Positions 36,855 to 45,988 of a stretch of 48,812 nucleotides of DNA are shown piece after piece. The stretch is from positions 1 through 48,812 of the forward strand of contig CAJVZD010000032.1 in NCBI GenBank assembly GCA_913019905.1, in the 5' to 3' direction. The notes under the pieces are model-generated. The model was given only the letters and a program-made list of their open reading frames with translations, was not told the DNA's origin and did no database searches. Each line of letters starts with the position of its first letter. Within the stretch, counting starts at the first letter, position 1. Made by a program: the position numbers and the translations under genes. The DNA is from an uncultured Cellvibrionales bacterium. GTDB taxonomy: Bacteria; Pseudomonadota; Gammaproteobacteria; Pseudomonadales; Dasaniaceae.

Positions 36855-37952
36855 TTAGTCGAAAATAATCACGCCACGAGCATTAACGTTATCTTCCATA
36901 TCGTCGAATGCCTTTTTTGCTTCGTCGATCGAATACGTCGTGCTTACCATGTCGTCCAGATTTAGTTTTCCACTCTGATATAAGTTTAACAACTTCGGGA
37001 AATCAACCGGTGGGTTTGCGTCTCCGTACATACTTCCCTTTAGGGTCTTACCACTTAAGGAAATCATTAGCGCATTGAGTTGCATGCTATCGGTCAATTT
37101 ACCTACACCAACAACAACGGCCGTGCCAGCTCGACGCACGGCGTTATAGGCCTGCTCCATTAAAGCGGGTACTCCAACTGCTTCGAACGCGTAATCAGCA
37201 CCGCCGCCGGTTAATTCCTGTACCTTTGCTACCGCGTCTTCAGTCCCGCCGTTGACAAGATGAGTCGCTCCGAATTTTGTTGCCATTTCCAATTTATTAT
37301 CGGAAAGATCGACAGCGATTATTTGACCCGCACCGGCTAAACGAGCGCCCTGAATAATAGATAATCCTATACCACCGCATCCGAACACCGCTACAGTTGA
37401 GCCAGGCTCAACTTTGGCAGTATTAATAGCTGCGCCAACACCCGTCATCACTCCGCAACCAACTAAGGCCGCTTTATCGAGTGGAATATCCTTCGCAATT
37501 TTCACAGCACTGATACTCGGACAAACGACATATTCAGCCATACATCCCAGTAGAGTCATAACTTGCAATTCTTCATCACCACGACGAACTCGGGTAGTCC
37601 CATCAATCATCCGGCCTCCTGCCGCCGAGCCCGCGGTACACATGTTGTGGCGGTGATTATGACAATCATTACATTCACCACAAAAAGGGACAAACGATAA
37701 AACCACATGATCACCCACCTCAAACTGGGTAATTCCCTCTCCAACTTCCTCGACAATACCTGCGCCCTCATGCCCAATAACAACAGGCGTTTGCATAGGG
37801 ATAGTTCCGCTAATCACCGAAAGGTCAGAACGACACACACCCGTCGCTTTCATCTTAACTAATAATTCGCCCGCTTGCGGCGAATCGAGGGTCACTTCAT
37901 CCACACTGTATTCGTTAATGGCATTGACCACTACGGCTTTCATTGTTTTCAA
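36855..37952 (-). CDS. Zinc-dependent alcohol dehydrogenase (class III/AdhC-like)
   Basis: A medium-chain dehydrogenase of 365 residues. Catalytic zinc ligands C40, H61/E62 and C166; structural zinc cysteines C91, C94, C97 and C105; NAD-binding GCGGIG at 191-196 with an acidic D at the end of the second strand, indicating NAD preference. Substrate class cannot be fixed; relatives oxidise primary alcohols, aryl alcohols or S-hydroxymethyl thiols. Start: the TTG at 37952 has AGGAG at 7-bp spacing, while the ATG three codons later is too far from it. Single gene, transcribed toward the bidirectional terminator. It could supply aldehydes or alcohols for wax ester metabolism, which is speculative. 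Confidence 0.9.
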   Translation of the reverse strand: MKTMKAVVVNAINEYSVDEVTLDSPQAGELLVKMKATGVCRSDLSVISGTIPMQTPVVIGHEGAGIVEEVGEGITQFEVGDHVVLSFVPFCGECNDCHNHRHNMCTAGSAAGGRMIDGTTRVRRGDEELQVMTLLGCMAEYVVCPSISAVKIAKDIPLDKAALVGCGVMTGVGAAINTAKVEPGSTVAVFGCGGIGLSIIQGARLAGAGQIIAVDLSDNKLEMATKFGATHLVNGGTEDAVAKVQELTGGGADYAFEAVGVPALMEQAYNAVRRAGTAVVVGVGKLTDSMQLNALMISLSGKTLKGSMYGDANPPVDFPKLLNLYQSGKLNLDDMVSTTYSIDEAKKAFDDMEDNVNARGVIIFD

Positions 37953-38899
37953 TTCATTTCTCCTTTTTAATTTTATAGGTGATAGTTAAAACAAACTCGA
38001 AAAATACTAATAATGAGTGAATATTCAAAGGGCACTAAGCATGCCATAGGTTGCGGCGACGAACAATTCCCCCGGAGACGGAAAGTTCAGGCAATGCAGT
38101 TTGTTCCATACTTACCAAAGAGCTTTCTCTTAAACTCCCTCTAAATCACCTTTCTATTTTGCCGACAAAAATTGAGAAAGAAAACGCCTATTCAGGTCAC
38201 AATTTCGCACCGACGTATCCAGCGCTTCCCGTTTCTTAAAATACCAGGACATTAGAATACATGCCTATCGCTCGACACAAATCCATTAACCCATTCACGC
38301 CAACTCCAAGCGTCAATAATAGTCATTCACCGCGTTCAGTTACCCCTATTATCCATTCACCGAAAGACATTGGTCCGTAAAAACACCGCCTCCAATAGCC
38401 CACAGTATTGTCAGTTAATCAGGAAACGACTAACAATCCAAATAGAATAGATAAACCCTTTAAAATCAATAACTAAAGAGACAAGACGGCAAAGAAAAAC
38501 GACAAAGTGATCGTGAAAGCTAGCCGAAAAAAGACAGAACAGCTGTCAGACACCCCCGATTGTTGCCACTTCTCCGTATACTCTGACCCTGTCAGCGCTA
38601 GAAAATCGCACGCTCTGTAGGTAGCAATAAATAGTATCGAAGATTTCTGTTCTTGAACTTGTCTATTAATCGAGAGACTGCGATTTCTTAATCCATTTAA
38701 ACAGAATTTAACATGCAATTACGAAGACATAAGCCTAGAATCATGCCTATATCAGTAAGTGGGATATTTCGAATACGATTCAGATATCCTGTCCGGCGGA
38801 TGATCAATTTACACGAGCCCATCCCTACAAAATTAAAGTTCTGTAACCATAGCAAATCCCACAGATACCGTTATTTCTTCCCCAACATAAAGAACTATT
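37953..38899. other. Long intergenic region between alcohol dehydrogenase and HDOD genes
   Basis: About 950 bp holding two divergent promoters. Frames at 38051-38239 (plus) and 38473-38718 (minus) lack start signals and motifs. I see no RNA gene, repeat or mobile element. Confidence 0.4.
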
Positions 38900-39760
38900 A
38901 TGGCCTTAGAACTGAGCGACGAACAAATACAAAAATTGATGCAAGGAATATCAATTCCTCCACAACCTCAGATCATGGTCGACCTGCAGATGGAGCAATT
39001 TTCAAATGATTGTGACATAAGCCGAATCGCCAAACTTATTAGTCAGGACGTCGGTCTGTCCGGCAGTATTTTGAAAACGATCAACTCTCCATTTTTCGCA
39101 ATGAAGAATAAAGTCACGTCAATTCTACAGGCCTGCACCCTACTGGGGATAGACAGTGTTGTTAATATCGTTAATGCGCTGTCTATTAGAGGCGAACTGA
39201 CTGACGAGAATATAGTCCAACTCAATAACTTTTGGGACAGTGCCATGGACGTAGCGATGGTCTGCACGACTATTGCGCAAAAAATTAATTCGACATCGGT
39301 CGATGAAGCCTATACGGTCGGACTCTTTCACAATTGCGGCATCCCGCTAATGATGATGCGTTTCGAAAATTACGGGGAGGTAATGCATGAAACTTATACG
39401 AATTCAGAGTCTCGTATTATTGACTCCGAGAATGCCCACTTCAAGACGAATCACGCCGTAGTCGGTTATTACGTGGCGAAATCCTGGAACCTGCCAAAAT
39501 ATCTCTGCGATGCAATCGCAGATCACCACAGCGCTGACGTTATATTTGCCAATTCCGAATACGAGAAAAAAGAGCAGAAAGATCTCTTAGCCATTCTCAA
39601 AATGGCAGAACACATTTGTAAACTTTATAAAACATTAGGTAACCAAGAAATTGATATTGAGTGGGAGAGGATAGAATCCGAGGTTTTAGACTACATCGGT
39701 CTAAGTCCCGAAGATTTTATTTCTGTTACAGAATCATGTCAGGATATGGGCTTAACGTGA
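38900..39760 (+). CDS. HDOD-domain protein
   Basis: HDOD proteins are catalytically inactive relatives of HD phosphohydrolases and often work in signalling, motility or stress circuits. The 286-residue protein contains the core pattern: ISIPPQPQIMVDL, SRIAKLISQDVGLSGSILKTINSPFF, a TLLGIDSVVNIV helix, GLFHNCGIPLMM and a later IADHHSA. The HD metal pair is not conserved (HNCG), fitting a non-enzymatic role. ATG at 38900; its upstream AAAGAAC is only weakly ribosome-like. It stands alone, yet adds to the signalling protein density in this half of the window. Confidence 0.9.
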   Translation: MALELSDEQIQKLMQGISIPPQPQIMVDLQMEQFSNDCDISRIAKLISQDVGLSGSILKTINSPFFAMKNKVTSILQACTLLGIDSVVNIVNALSIRGELTDENIVQLNNFWDSAMDVAMVCTTIAQKINSTSVDEAYTVGLFHNCGIPLMMMRFENYGEVMHETYTNSESRIIDSENAHFKTNHAVVGYYVAKSWNLPKYLCDAIADHHSADVIFANSEYEKKEQKDLLAILKMAEHICKLYKTLGNQEIDIEWERIESEVLDYIGLSPEDFISVTESCQDMGLT

Positions 39761-39867
39761 AACGAATTTAATACTCGATAAGTCTCAGGCATTGATAACA
39801 ACCGGAAGAACAAGTTCAATAGATGAAGAGGGTTTAGTTTCCCCTAATAGGTGTCGAAAAAAGGGTA

Positions 39868-40230
39868 TTGGATACTTTTAGGCTCACAACAACCGACGAG
39901 AATGAAGCTAACGAAGAGAACTATCAGGTGAATATAAATAGGCCAAAAAGAGCTCGATCGGCCGCAGTAAAAGTAAGCATTAAAGAACCGAAAATCATTG
40001 AGAGCTTTCTAAACAATCCAAACTTGAGACAAGTCAGCTTAGACGATTCAACTCAAACAATTCAATACGGCACAACTCAATTTAGGACAAACAAGCGGGA
40101 GATTCTCGCATTGTGTGGCTTGCTTGCCCCATTCTTGAAATCTAACAGTTTAAAAAAGGGTTCTGTTTTTATATTTGCACAATGTCATCAATTCGATCTG
40201 AGTGGCCATCAATGGCATAAGACATTATGA
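39868..40230 (+). CDS. Hypothetical protein, overlapping the end of the GNAT gene
   Basis: A 120-codon frame from a TTG start with AAGGGTA just before it. The middle reads protein-like (KVSIKEPKIIESFL, TNKREILALCGLLAPFLKSN), with a basic segment RPKRARS, but no family is recognised. Its last 62 bp overlap the convergent acetyltransferase gene, which is unusual and lowers confidence. It could be a genuine small cytoplasmic protein with a shorter real reading. Confidence 0.35.
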   Translation: MDTFRLTTTDENEANEENYQVNINRPKRARSAAVKVSIKEPKIIESFLNNPNLRQVSLDDSTQTIQYGTTQFRTNKREILALCGLLAPFLKSNSLKKGSVFIFAQCHQFDLSGHQWHKTL

Positions 40231-40762
40231 CTAAGTCTCGACAAGTTCCGTTACGGTCTTCGACATAGTCCGCCAGTAGAGCTTCAGGAACGAATCCAAG
40301 ACGACGAAAAGCTGCTTGAGCTCCGTGCTGATCCGGCGTCATGTTCGCCATCAATTTTTTGACGCCAATACTGCGAGCGACATCAAAAATCTCTGAAGTC
40401 AAATTTTTCCCAAGACCACGGGTCCGATATTCACTACTAACATTAACTCTCAATTCCCCAACGCGACGAGTCCAGGGTGCTGGATTACGATGCACAGTGG
40501 CGTAGCCAATTAAATTCTCGTCTCCATCGTAGACAACAATCGACGTCGAGTGACCTGTTTCTATATTCTGAATCCAATTATCAACAACATCGGGCTGGGT
40601 AAGATCGACTCGCAAAAACAGTAAATCTTGTTGCGGCAGCGCTTGTGAAAACGCCAAGATAGCGTCTCGGTCTGAAGCGGTCATCAGACGAATCTCAACG
40701 ACAGCACCGTCTGGTAAAGAAATAGATTTGGGATAGCGAGAAGCAAAATCCTGATTCGACAT
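40169..40762 (-). CDS. GNAT-family N-acetyltransferase
   Basis: A 197-residue acetyl-CoA transferase. The pyrophosphate-binding motif A reads EYRTRGLGKNLTSEIF, preceded by the strand ELRVNVSS, and motif B includes AQAAFRRLGFVPEA. I chose the ATG at 40762, with GGAGT six bases upstream; the frame from 40816 would overlap the wax synthase. It follows that gene by 16 bp in the same direction, so they are probably cotranscribed. The acceptor is unknown; the link to a wax synthase raises the possibility of a protein lysine or lipid-related target. Confidence 0.87.
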   Translation of the reverse strand: MSNQDFASRYPKSISLPDGAVVEIRLMTASDRDAILAFSQALPQQDLLFLRVDLTQPDVVDNWIQNIETGHSTSIVVYDGDENLIGYATVHRNPAPWTRRVGELRVNVSSEYRTRGLGKNLTSEIFDVARSIGVKKLMANMTPDQHGAQAAFRRLGFVPEALLADYVEDRNGTCRDLVIMSYAIDGHSDRIDDIVQI

Positions 40763-40778
40763 TATAACTCCGTAAATT

Positions 40779-42230
40779 TTAGTGGTTGACTTGCTTGTCT
40801 TTTTCTTGAGCAGCACTCAGCAACTCGTTAAATACGTCATTGGCTCCGTCGACAATCATTTCGAGATCTGGGAGTAAACGTGGTTCTGAGATAAAGTTGA
40901 AAAACAACTGCTTGTTGTAGCTCAAAATGGTCAGACTCATTCCGACGTTGCCACTGAGTATCAATAAACCAATCGTGTCCGTGACCTCAGCGCCACACAT
41001 ATATTGCGGTACCTGCATTCCAGGTACATTCGTACAAACGAAATTAATGCCCATATTAGGCGGCCGATAACCGATGTTCGGCATTAGGGGAAGTGGTACT
41101 CTGGCGGCCAGCGCCGTTGGATCCAATGGCGTTCCAATCAACTGCGTCATAGCCATCATCAGCGGAGGAAAATTTGGCATTTTTTCCTGCACCATGGTCA
41201 TTGCCTGAGCTTCTTCGTCTTGCTTAATACGTTGAGTCTCGGTAACTACTTCTTGCAAACGCTCCAGGGGATTCATCGGCCAAGCCGGTAACATAGGAAA
41301 AATCGCAGACACCTGATTGCCCAAAGCACCTTTCTGATCTTCCGTACGGATATTCACGGGACACATGATCCGCATGTGTTTGCCTTCTACTTTTTCGTCA
41401 TTTGCTTCTAAATAGCGCGACACCGCTTCAGACACGACCGCGAGAACTACATCGTTAATAGTTCCCCCTAGGTGTCGGCGAATTTCTCGAATTTCAGTAA
41501 ACGGCTTTTTTAGCCATTTAAGACGACGCTTTGGACCGACCATTCCAGCGTTAAACGGTGCAGTAATAGCCGGCTTGCGCATGAATTTAGAAAACACTTC
41601 TGTAGCTTTCTTTATTCTGTCAAATGATCCTCGACTATTGCTCATGACATCAAAGGGATTGATTTTGGTTAAATTATTTAAATTTTCCTGGATGGCCTCG
41701 GTCATAAGGCTCGCTGCTGACGGTGCCGCTTCTGGCTGCCACTCTTCGGCAGGAGGTTCGGGAGCGCTCGCGTTTGGATCGAGGTCGTACAAAATTGTTG
41801 TTAGATCTATGCCGGATGCACCATCAATTAGCGCGTGATGGGTTTGCTGCAGAATGAGGGTTTTTCCTGGAACTCCCTTTATAACGACGAATTTCCAGAG
41901 AGGTATATTTCTATCCAACATCGGCTCGTTGAGCTCAACGCCCTGATTAACGCCTTCTTCCAGACTCGTTCCTTCAGGCAATTCATGACAGACAACATGA
42001 TTCTCTAGTCGAAATGTTGCGTCGTCCACCATCTTTGGGTGTCCCAAACTAAACGGGACTTGAGCCAATTTTCGACGGTAGGACGGCACAAGATGAATAA
42101 TGGCTTCAAAGCGCTTTAAAATTTTCTCGAAAGGGACTTCTCCATCAAGGACATAAATTGAGGAGATGTGCATCGGACCGCTGACCGACTCCATGTAAAT
42201 AAATGATGCATCTGTTTCCGTTAATCGCAT
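40779..42230 (-). CDS. Wax ester synthase/diacylglycerol acyltransferase (WS/DGAT)
   Basis: A 483-residue bifunctional acyltransferase that joins fatty alcohols or diacylglycerol to acyl-CoA, making neutral storage lipid. The catalytic HHxxxDG motif is HHALIDG at 131-137. The family hallmarks MHISSIYVLDG near the N-terminus, the GTINDVVLAVVSEAV helix and the C-terminal NVPGMQVPQYMCGA motif are present. ATG; upstream sequence shows only a weak CTTATAAG-rich leader. First gene of a pair with the GNAT acetyltransferase. It indicates wax ester or triacylglycerol accumulation, common in marine hydrocarbon-using gammaproteobacteria. Confidence 0.93.
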   Translation of the reverse strand: MRLTETDASFIYMESVSGPMHISSIYVLDGEVPFEKILKRFEAIIHLVPSYRRKLAQVPFSLGHPKMVDDATFRLENHVVCHELPEGTSLEEGVNQGVELNEPMLDRNIPLWKFVVIKGVPGKTLILQQTHHALIDGASGIDLTTILYDLDPNASAPEPPAEEWQPEAAPSAASLMTEAIQENLNNLTKINPFDVMSNSRGSFDRIKKATEVFSKFMRKPAITAPFNAGMVGPKRRLKWLKKPFTEIREIRRHLGGTINDVVLAVVSEAVSRYLEANDEKVEGKHMRIMCPVNIRTEDQKGALGNQVSAIFPMLPAWPMNPLERLQEVVTETQRIKQDEEAQAMTMVQEKMPNFPPLMMAMTQLIGTPLDPTALAARVPLPLMPNIGYRPPNMGINFVCTNVPGMQVPQYMCGAEVTDTIGLLILSGNVGMSLTILSYNKQLFFNFISEPRLLPDLEMIVDGANDVFNELLSAAQEKDKQVNH

Positions 42231-42347
42231 TGTTTTTCCTCTTATAGCGTTGTTCTAATAGTCTTACATCGCGCTGTAAAAAACAACAAACATTGTTAAC
42301 TATTTTTAATTTGTAGAAGAGTAACCAACCGCAATAAGAAAACGATA

Positions 42348-42384
42348 CTAAAGGTTACCGACAGGCATTATCGGTAACCTTTAG
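42348..42384 (-). terminator. Strong stem-loop terminator after the DUF4214 gene
   Basis: 14-bp perfect arms (CTAAAGGTTACCGA / TCGGTAACCTTTAG) with a 9-base loop, 22 bp after the stop of the minus-strand DUF4214 gene. A T-rich tail follows on the minus strand. Confidence 0.75.
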
Positions 42385-42406
42385 TCAGCAAAACTATTTT
42401 CCTCAA

Positions 42407-44719
42407 TTAAGAGGGAGGAGGACCATCGGACGAGCGCAAGTAGTCTAACAATATGTTAGCTGCTGCGTTTTTCTTCAGATCATTAGGCGCAATGAAGGTA
42501 ACCGTTGTCGTGTCGCTGATTTCAGCGCCATTATCAGTGCGTGTATAGGTAACTTTATACGTGTAGGTAGTATCCGTACTGACTTCAGGCGCTGTGAAGT
42601 CCCACCGATTGTCGCCGGCGTCCAATGGACTGAGACTTTCGGCAGTCACCGAAGAAGTGCTTCGACTGAAGTTTCGACTAAACGGTATATCCGCACAACC
42701 TAGGTCACCCGATAGTAACGTCAGTTTACTTTGTAATGGGAAAACGGCGGGGACTTCAACCGATAATTGATCAGTCCCGTCCAGATTTATCAATTCTGCC
42801 TGAAAGCTACACACCAGAGCCTTAATTTCAAACTCCTCACTAAACACGGTAACGTTATCTGAATCGGTTGCTTTTATTTGATACCCGGTGCCAGTTCCCC
42901 AACTGGATTCAAGTTGGCGCTCCAACGAATTTTCATTCAGCGTATTAGACTTGGGCCCATCAAAAATATCAACAAAACTGCTGTTCTTGTAAATCCAAAA
43001 ATTAATCGTTTCGCCAGAAAAACCTGACCATTCGACGGTTGCAGGCAATCCCGAAATCCACAGTGTGCCAGTGTCCGGTGAACTAATCACGGCAGGAAGC
43101 GCCGCTGTCATGGGTGTTGCTGAAACTTCACTGCTGGCTTCTGATTCCTGCTCGGAATGAACACCCTTAATTACATAAGAGTAAGTTTCATTATTGACTA
43201 GATCGCTGTGCGTATAAGGAGAGATGACTCCCACAATGACTGTGCCGGCTGACGCATTACCGACAGTCGAAAAATATAAATTGTAGCTATCTGAATCATC
43301 CTCGCTCCAGGTCAATGTTACCTGGGCGTCACCAGCAGTAGCGGTTAAGCCCGTGGGAGGCAAAATGATCCCGCTACTATTGTCGTCTCGTTTTCCCTCG
43401 ATTTCATCCACACAAACGACGTTATCGCTACACTCAAGTTCTCCAACATCGGTAATCTCAATACCGGAAGACAAACTATTGTCAGCGGAAATACCTTTTA
43501 TCTGTCCGTTAACTATCGACAAACAGGCTTCTTTTTCCCATCCGAGAATATCGCGGTCACGAAGGATACTTTCTATACTCTCAACACCTTTGGTGGCGTT
43601 GTATACTGTACAACTGATAAAATTGGTCGCCGAAGCACCAAAGTCCGCCACGATCGCCTCTCTGGAATCACTGGTTGTGCTGACCCGCTTGGGAATAATC
43701 GACGCACGTGAACTCGGTCGCGCTGCGCTGTCTTGTAGTGAGACAAATAACGCCATAACCTGTGCGAGGCCCGCCGCATCAGTTGGCTTTGTTAAAGCTA
43801 ACAGCTGCTCACCACCGGGAAGAGCAATAAAACTCAGAGTAATCGTATTGTCGTTGTTATAGGTCACGTTAATACGGGTATCGCCCTGCACAATGCTAAC
43901 GGGTTGACCGTTATCCGCAAGAGATATCGCCGCCGAAGCGGTAGTGCTATTTAGACTAACCCGAGAAACAACCTCATCAATCTTCTCGGGTTGACCATTA
44001 GAATCCAGCGTCTCTACGATCGTGATCGATTCCTCGCTATCGACTCCCTGTACCGTGGTAAATTTGGAGCTACTACTTACCGCCACCGTAATCGTGATAT
44101 CTTCACTCTCGATGGGATCTTCCCCCATACTCGTACACGTAGCGTCTAGGCTACTTTGACTTGCGGTCACCAAGGCATTGAAAGCAGACAACTGCTCGGC
44201 GCTAAAACTAATAAACCCGCCCTTCTCCAGGCCATCGACATAAAACTGCGACAAACTCACGCGGTTATTAACGGTAGTTTGATCGGCATTTTGTGCGCCG
44301 AACATCACATCGAGAGCAATAGATTCCAAGGTACGGTTGCCAGCATCCAGTTCACCCACATAGAAGCCTAGTCCTTCACTGTCAGCATCTCGGCCAAAAA
44401 GTTGGCGAAAGATATTATTGACCAAGGTTGCGTTATCAAGACCGCCAAAACGGCTATTGTATTCAGCCGAGTTTCCAAATTCCTGAATAATCGAGTTGAG
44501 ATTCCCTCCTTCACTTTCTAATCTACCCGCCCAGAAAGCCATGCCAGCAGCGTCAGCCGGTCGACCATAATAAGAGATATAGGCTTGCAATATGGTATCT
44601 TCGAAACTGCTGAAATCTCGGCTAGCACAGCTTTGAGCATACCCGGGAAGCGAGATACAAAGTAGAATAAACCCTACGAAAAACGCGCGAATAGAGTAGC
44701 GGCTTGGCAACAATGACAT
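42407..44719 (-). CDS. Large secreted protein with DUF4214, fibronectin III and Ig-like modules
   Basis: A 770-residue exported protein. Signal peptide to about residue 29 (GYAQ), then two DUF4214-type repeats at about 38-170 (LQAYISYYGRPADAAGMAFW and NIFRQLFGRDADSEGLGFY), a domain often in surface-layer and adhesin proteins. A middle region of about 200-440 is of unknown fold. A fibronectin III domain occupies about 447-535, a Kre9/KNH-like Ser-Thr-rich beta domain about 540-630 and a final Ig-like module 640-760. Several Cys pairs suggest disulfides. No C-terminal anchor or T1SS repeats were seen. ATG with AGGTAA. Probable cell-surface or biofilm-matrix component. Confidence 0.85.
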   Translation of the reverse strand: MSLLPSRYSIRAFFVGFILLCISLPGYAQSCASRDFSSFEDTILQAYISYYGRPADAAGMAFWAGRLESEGGNLNSIIQEFGNSAEYNSRFGGLDNATLVNNIFRQLFGRDADSEGLGFYVGELDAGNRTLESIALDVMFGAQNADQTTVNNRVSLSQFYVDGLEKGGFISFSAEQLSAFNALVTASQSSLDATCTSMGEDPIESEDITITVAVSSSSKFTTVQGVDSEESITIVETLDSNGQPEKIDEVVSRVSLNSTTASAAISLADNGQPVSIVQGDTRINVTYNNDNTITLSFIALPGGEQLLALTKPTDAAGLAQVMALFVSLQDSAARPSSRASIIPKRVSTTSDSREAIVADFGASATNFISCTVYNATKGVESIESILRDRDILGWEKEACLSIVNGQIKGISADNSLSSGIEITDVGELECSDNVVCVDEIEGKRDDNSSGIILPPTGLTATAGDAQVTLTWSEDDSDSYNLYFSTVGNASAGTVIVGVISPYTHSDLVNNETYSYVIKGVHSEQESEASSEVSATPMTAALPAVISSPDTGTLWISGLPATVEWSGFSGETINFWIYKNSSFVDIFDGPKSNTLNENSLERQLESSWGTGTGYQIKATDSDNVTVFSEEFEIKALVCSFQAELINLDGTDQLSVEVPAVFPLQSKLTLLSGDLGCADIPFSRNFSRSTSSVTAESLSPLDAGDNRWDFTAPEVSTDTTYTYKVTYTRTDNGAEISDTTTVTFIAPNDLKKNAAANILLDYLRSSDGPPPS

Positions 44720-44995
44720 AGGTATTACCTGTCTTATTTATTATGTTAATGAGTGTATTATTGCACACCCTCCAAGTCAAAAATTACTTCGGGGTGTTTT
44801 CAGATATTCCTGCTGTTCGTCGTATCAAATAATGCCGCGACACACCGTCCCTTAGACAAAAATAGAGCAAGCACGATAGGTATTAGCTGTTATCGCGTCG
44901 TACCGACATAAAAGTACTTTTATTTCTCACATACTTCCAGTACATTATGAACCACCAGTGTAAAAAGAAAACAAAAGAAAAAACGGAGAATACCA

Positions 44996-45355
44996 ATGAA
45001 AAAAACAATAGCCAAACTCTCGTGTAAATCTTTCATGCTGTTAGGATTGCTTTTCGTTCTCCCGACCACCTCAATGGCAAGTATGACCTTAAGCCCTGAC
45101 GACTACACTTTTTTCTTTCGAGCCCTTGACAATACATACGCTGTAGAGCTGAAAAACGGCACCCTCTCGTCCTTAGATAACAATGCCGGGCTTTTAGACT
45201 GCGATACCAGCAATAATTTTTTCTACATCGTTGATTCCGAAGCAGACCGTAAACTCTACTCGACAATATTCATGTTAGCCAAAACTACCGACCGCGACGT
45301 GGATGTTTTCCTGAAACTCGGTGATTGCACCTTAGAAGCTGTCAGATTAAAGTAG
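44996..45355 (+). CDS. Small secreted two-cysteine protein of unknown function
   Basis: A 119-residue protein with a strong signal peptide (about 1-28, TTSMA) and GGAGA before the ATG. The mature part has two Cys (LLDCDTS and LGDCTLE) that could form one disulfide, and alternating strands. No family is recognised. It is divergent from the DUF4214 gene and followed by a hairpin. Possibly an extracellular or periplasmic accessory factor. Confidence 0.75.
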   Translation: MKKTIAKLSCKSFMLLGLLFVLPTTSMASMTLSPDDYTFFFRALDNTYAVELKNGTLSSLDNNAGLLDCDTSNNFFYIVDSEADRKLYSTIFMLAKTTDRDVDVFLKLGDCTLEAVRLK

Positions 45356-45371
45356 CTCTGGTAGAGCTACT
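45351..45371 (+). terminator. Hairpin overlapping the stop of the small secreted protein
   Basis: AGTAGCTCT-GGT-AGAGCTACT, nine perfect pairs; the TAG stop lies in the left arm. Without a T-run it is a weak terminator candidate or a transcript-stabilising stem. Confidence 0.5.
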
Positions 45372-45988
45372 TCGGATGCCAAATCATTCTAATGTAACCC
45401 AATCGCATTTGTTCGTTTTATTAAGAGAGAAAAAAGCTGTTAGGCCACTCGCTCCTGCTTTCAATTAAGGTATAGGTAGCTTCATAAAACCTTTGTCGAC
45501 ATTTTACGGAAAAACGGACTTAGCCGAGCCAATTGAAACCAAGACCCTCGCCTAACGTTATCTTATCGGCAACGCCGACGATTACCCACACGTCGGTAGC
45601 CTATCTTTTCCCATCGATCATTCTTGCCTACCTTCGTACCAAGAATTAAGAAATATACTGTTTTCGTTTGCTAAAAAGCTCGACACAAGGCTGCGTAATT
45701 GAATGACATGAAGAACCACTAACCTTCAATCACGCCGGCGTATGTGCCGACAACCCTATACTCTTTCGTAGTAAACCGCGCTTAGTGATTATCAACCGTT
45801 ATTCAGCGAATAACGTGCTAAATTATCCAAACAACATTGCATCCCTTGCAATAGTTCATTAACAACATCAAAATTAGATTGATGTATTTGGCAATTCCAG
45901 AATGAATGAAAGTCGACTAGACTTGGTCGCGCTCCAATGACGATCGCGATAAGACCTCACTATCAGACTCGACTATTAGGTAAACGTC
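45372..45988. other. Non-coding region upstream of the pterin-type cassette
   Basis: About 620 bp without a gene. It contains two small inverted repeats, CGTTATT-CAGCG-AATAACG at 45797-45815 and ATTGCA-N5-TGCAAT at 45836-45852, about 140-190 bp before the first gene, that could be regulatory. No riboswitch fold (for example preQ1) could be recognised by eye. Confidence 0.45.

Noticed and set aside
38051..38718. Short frames upstream of the HDOD gene
   Set aside because: No start context, no motif and low protein-likeness.
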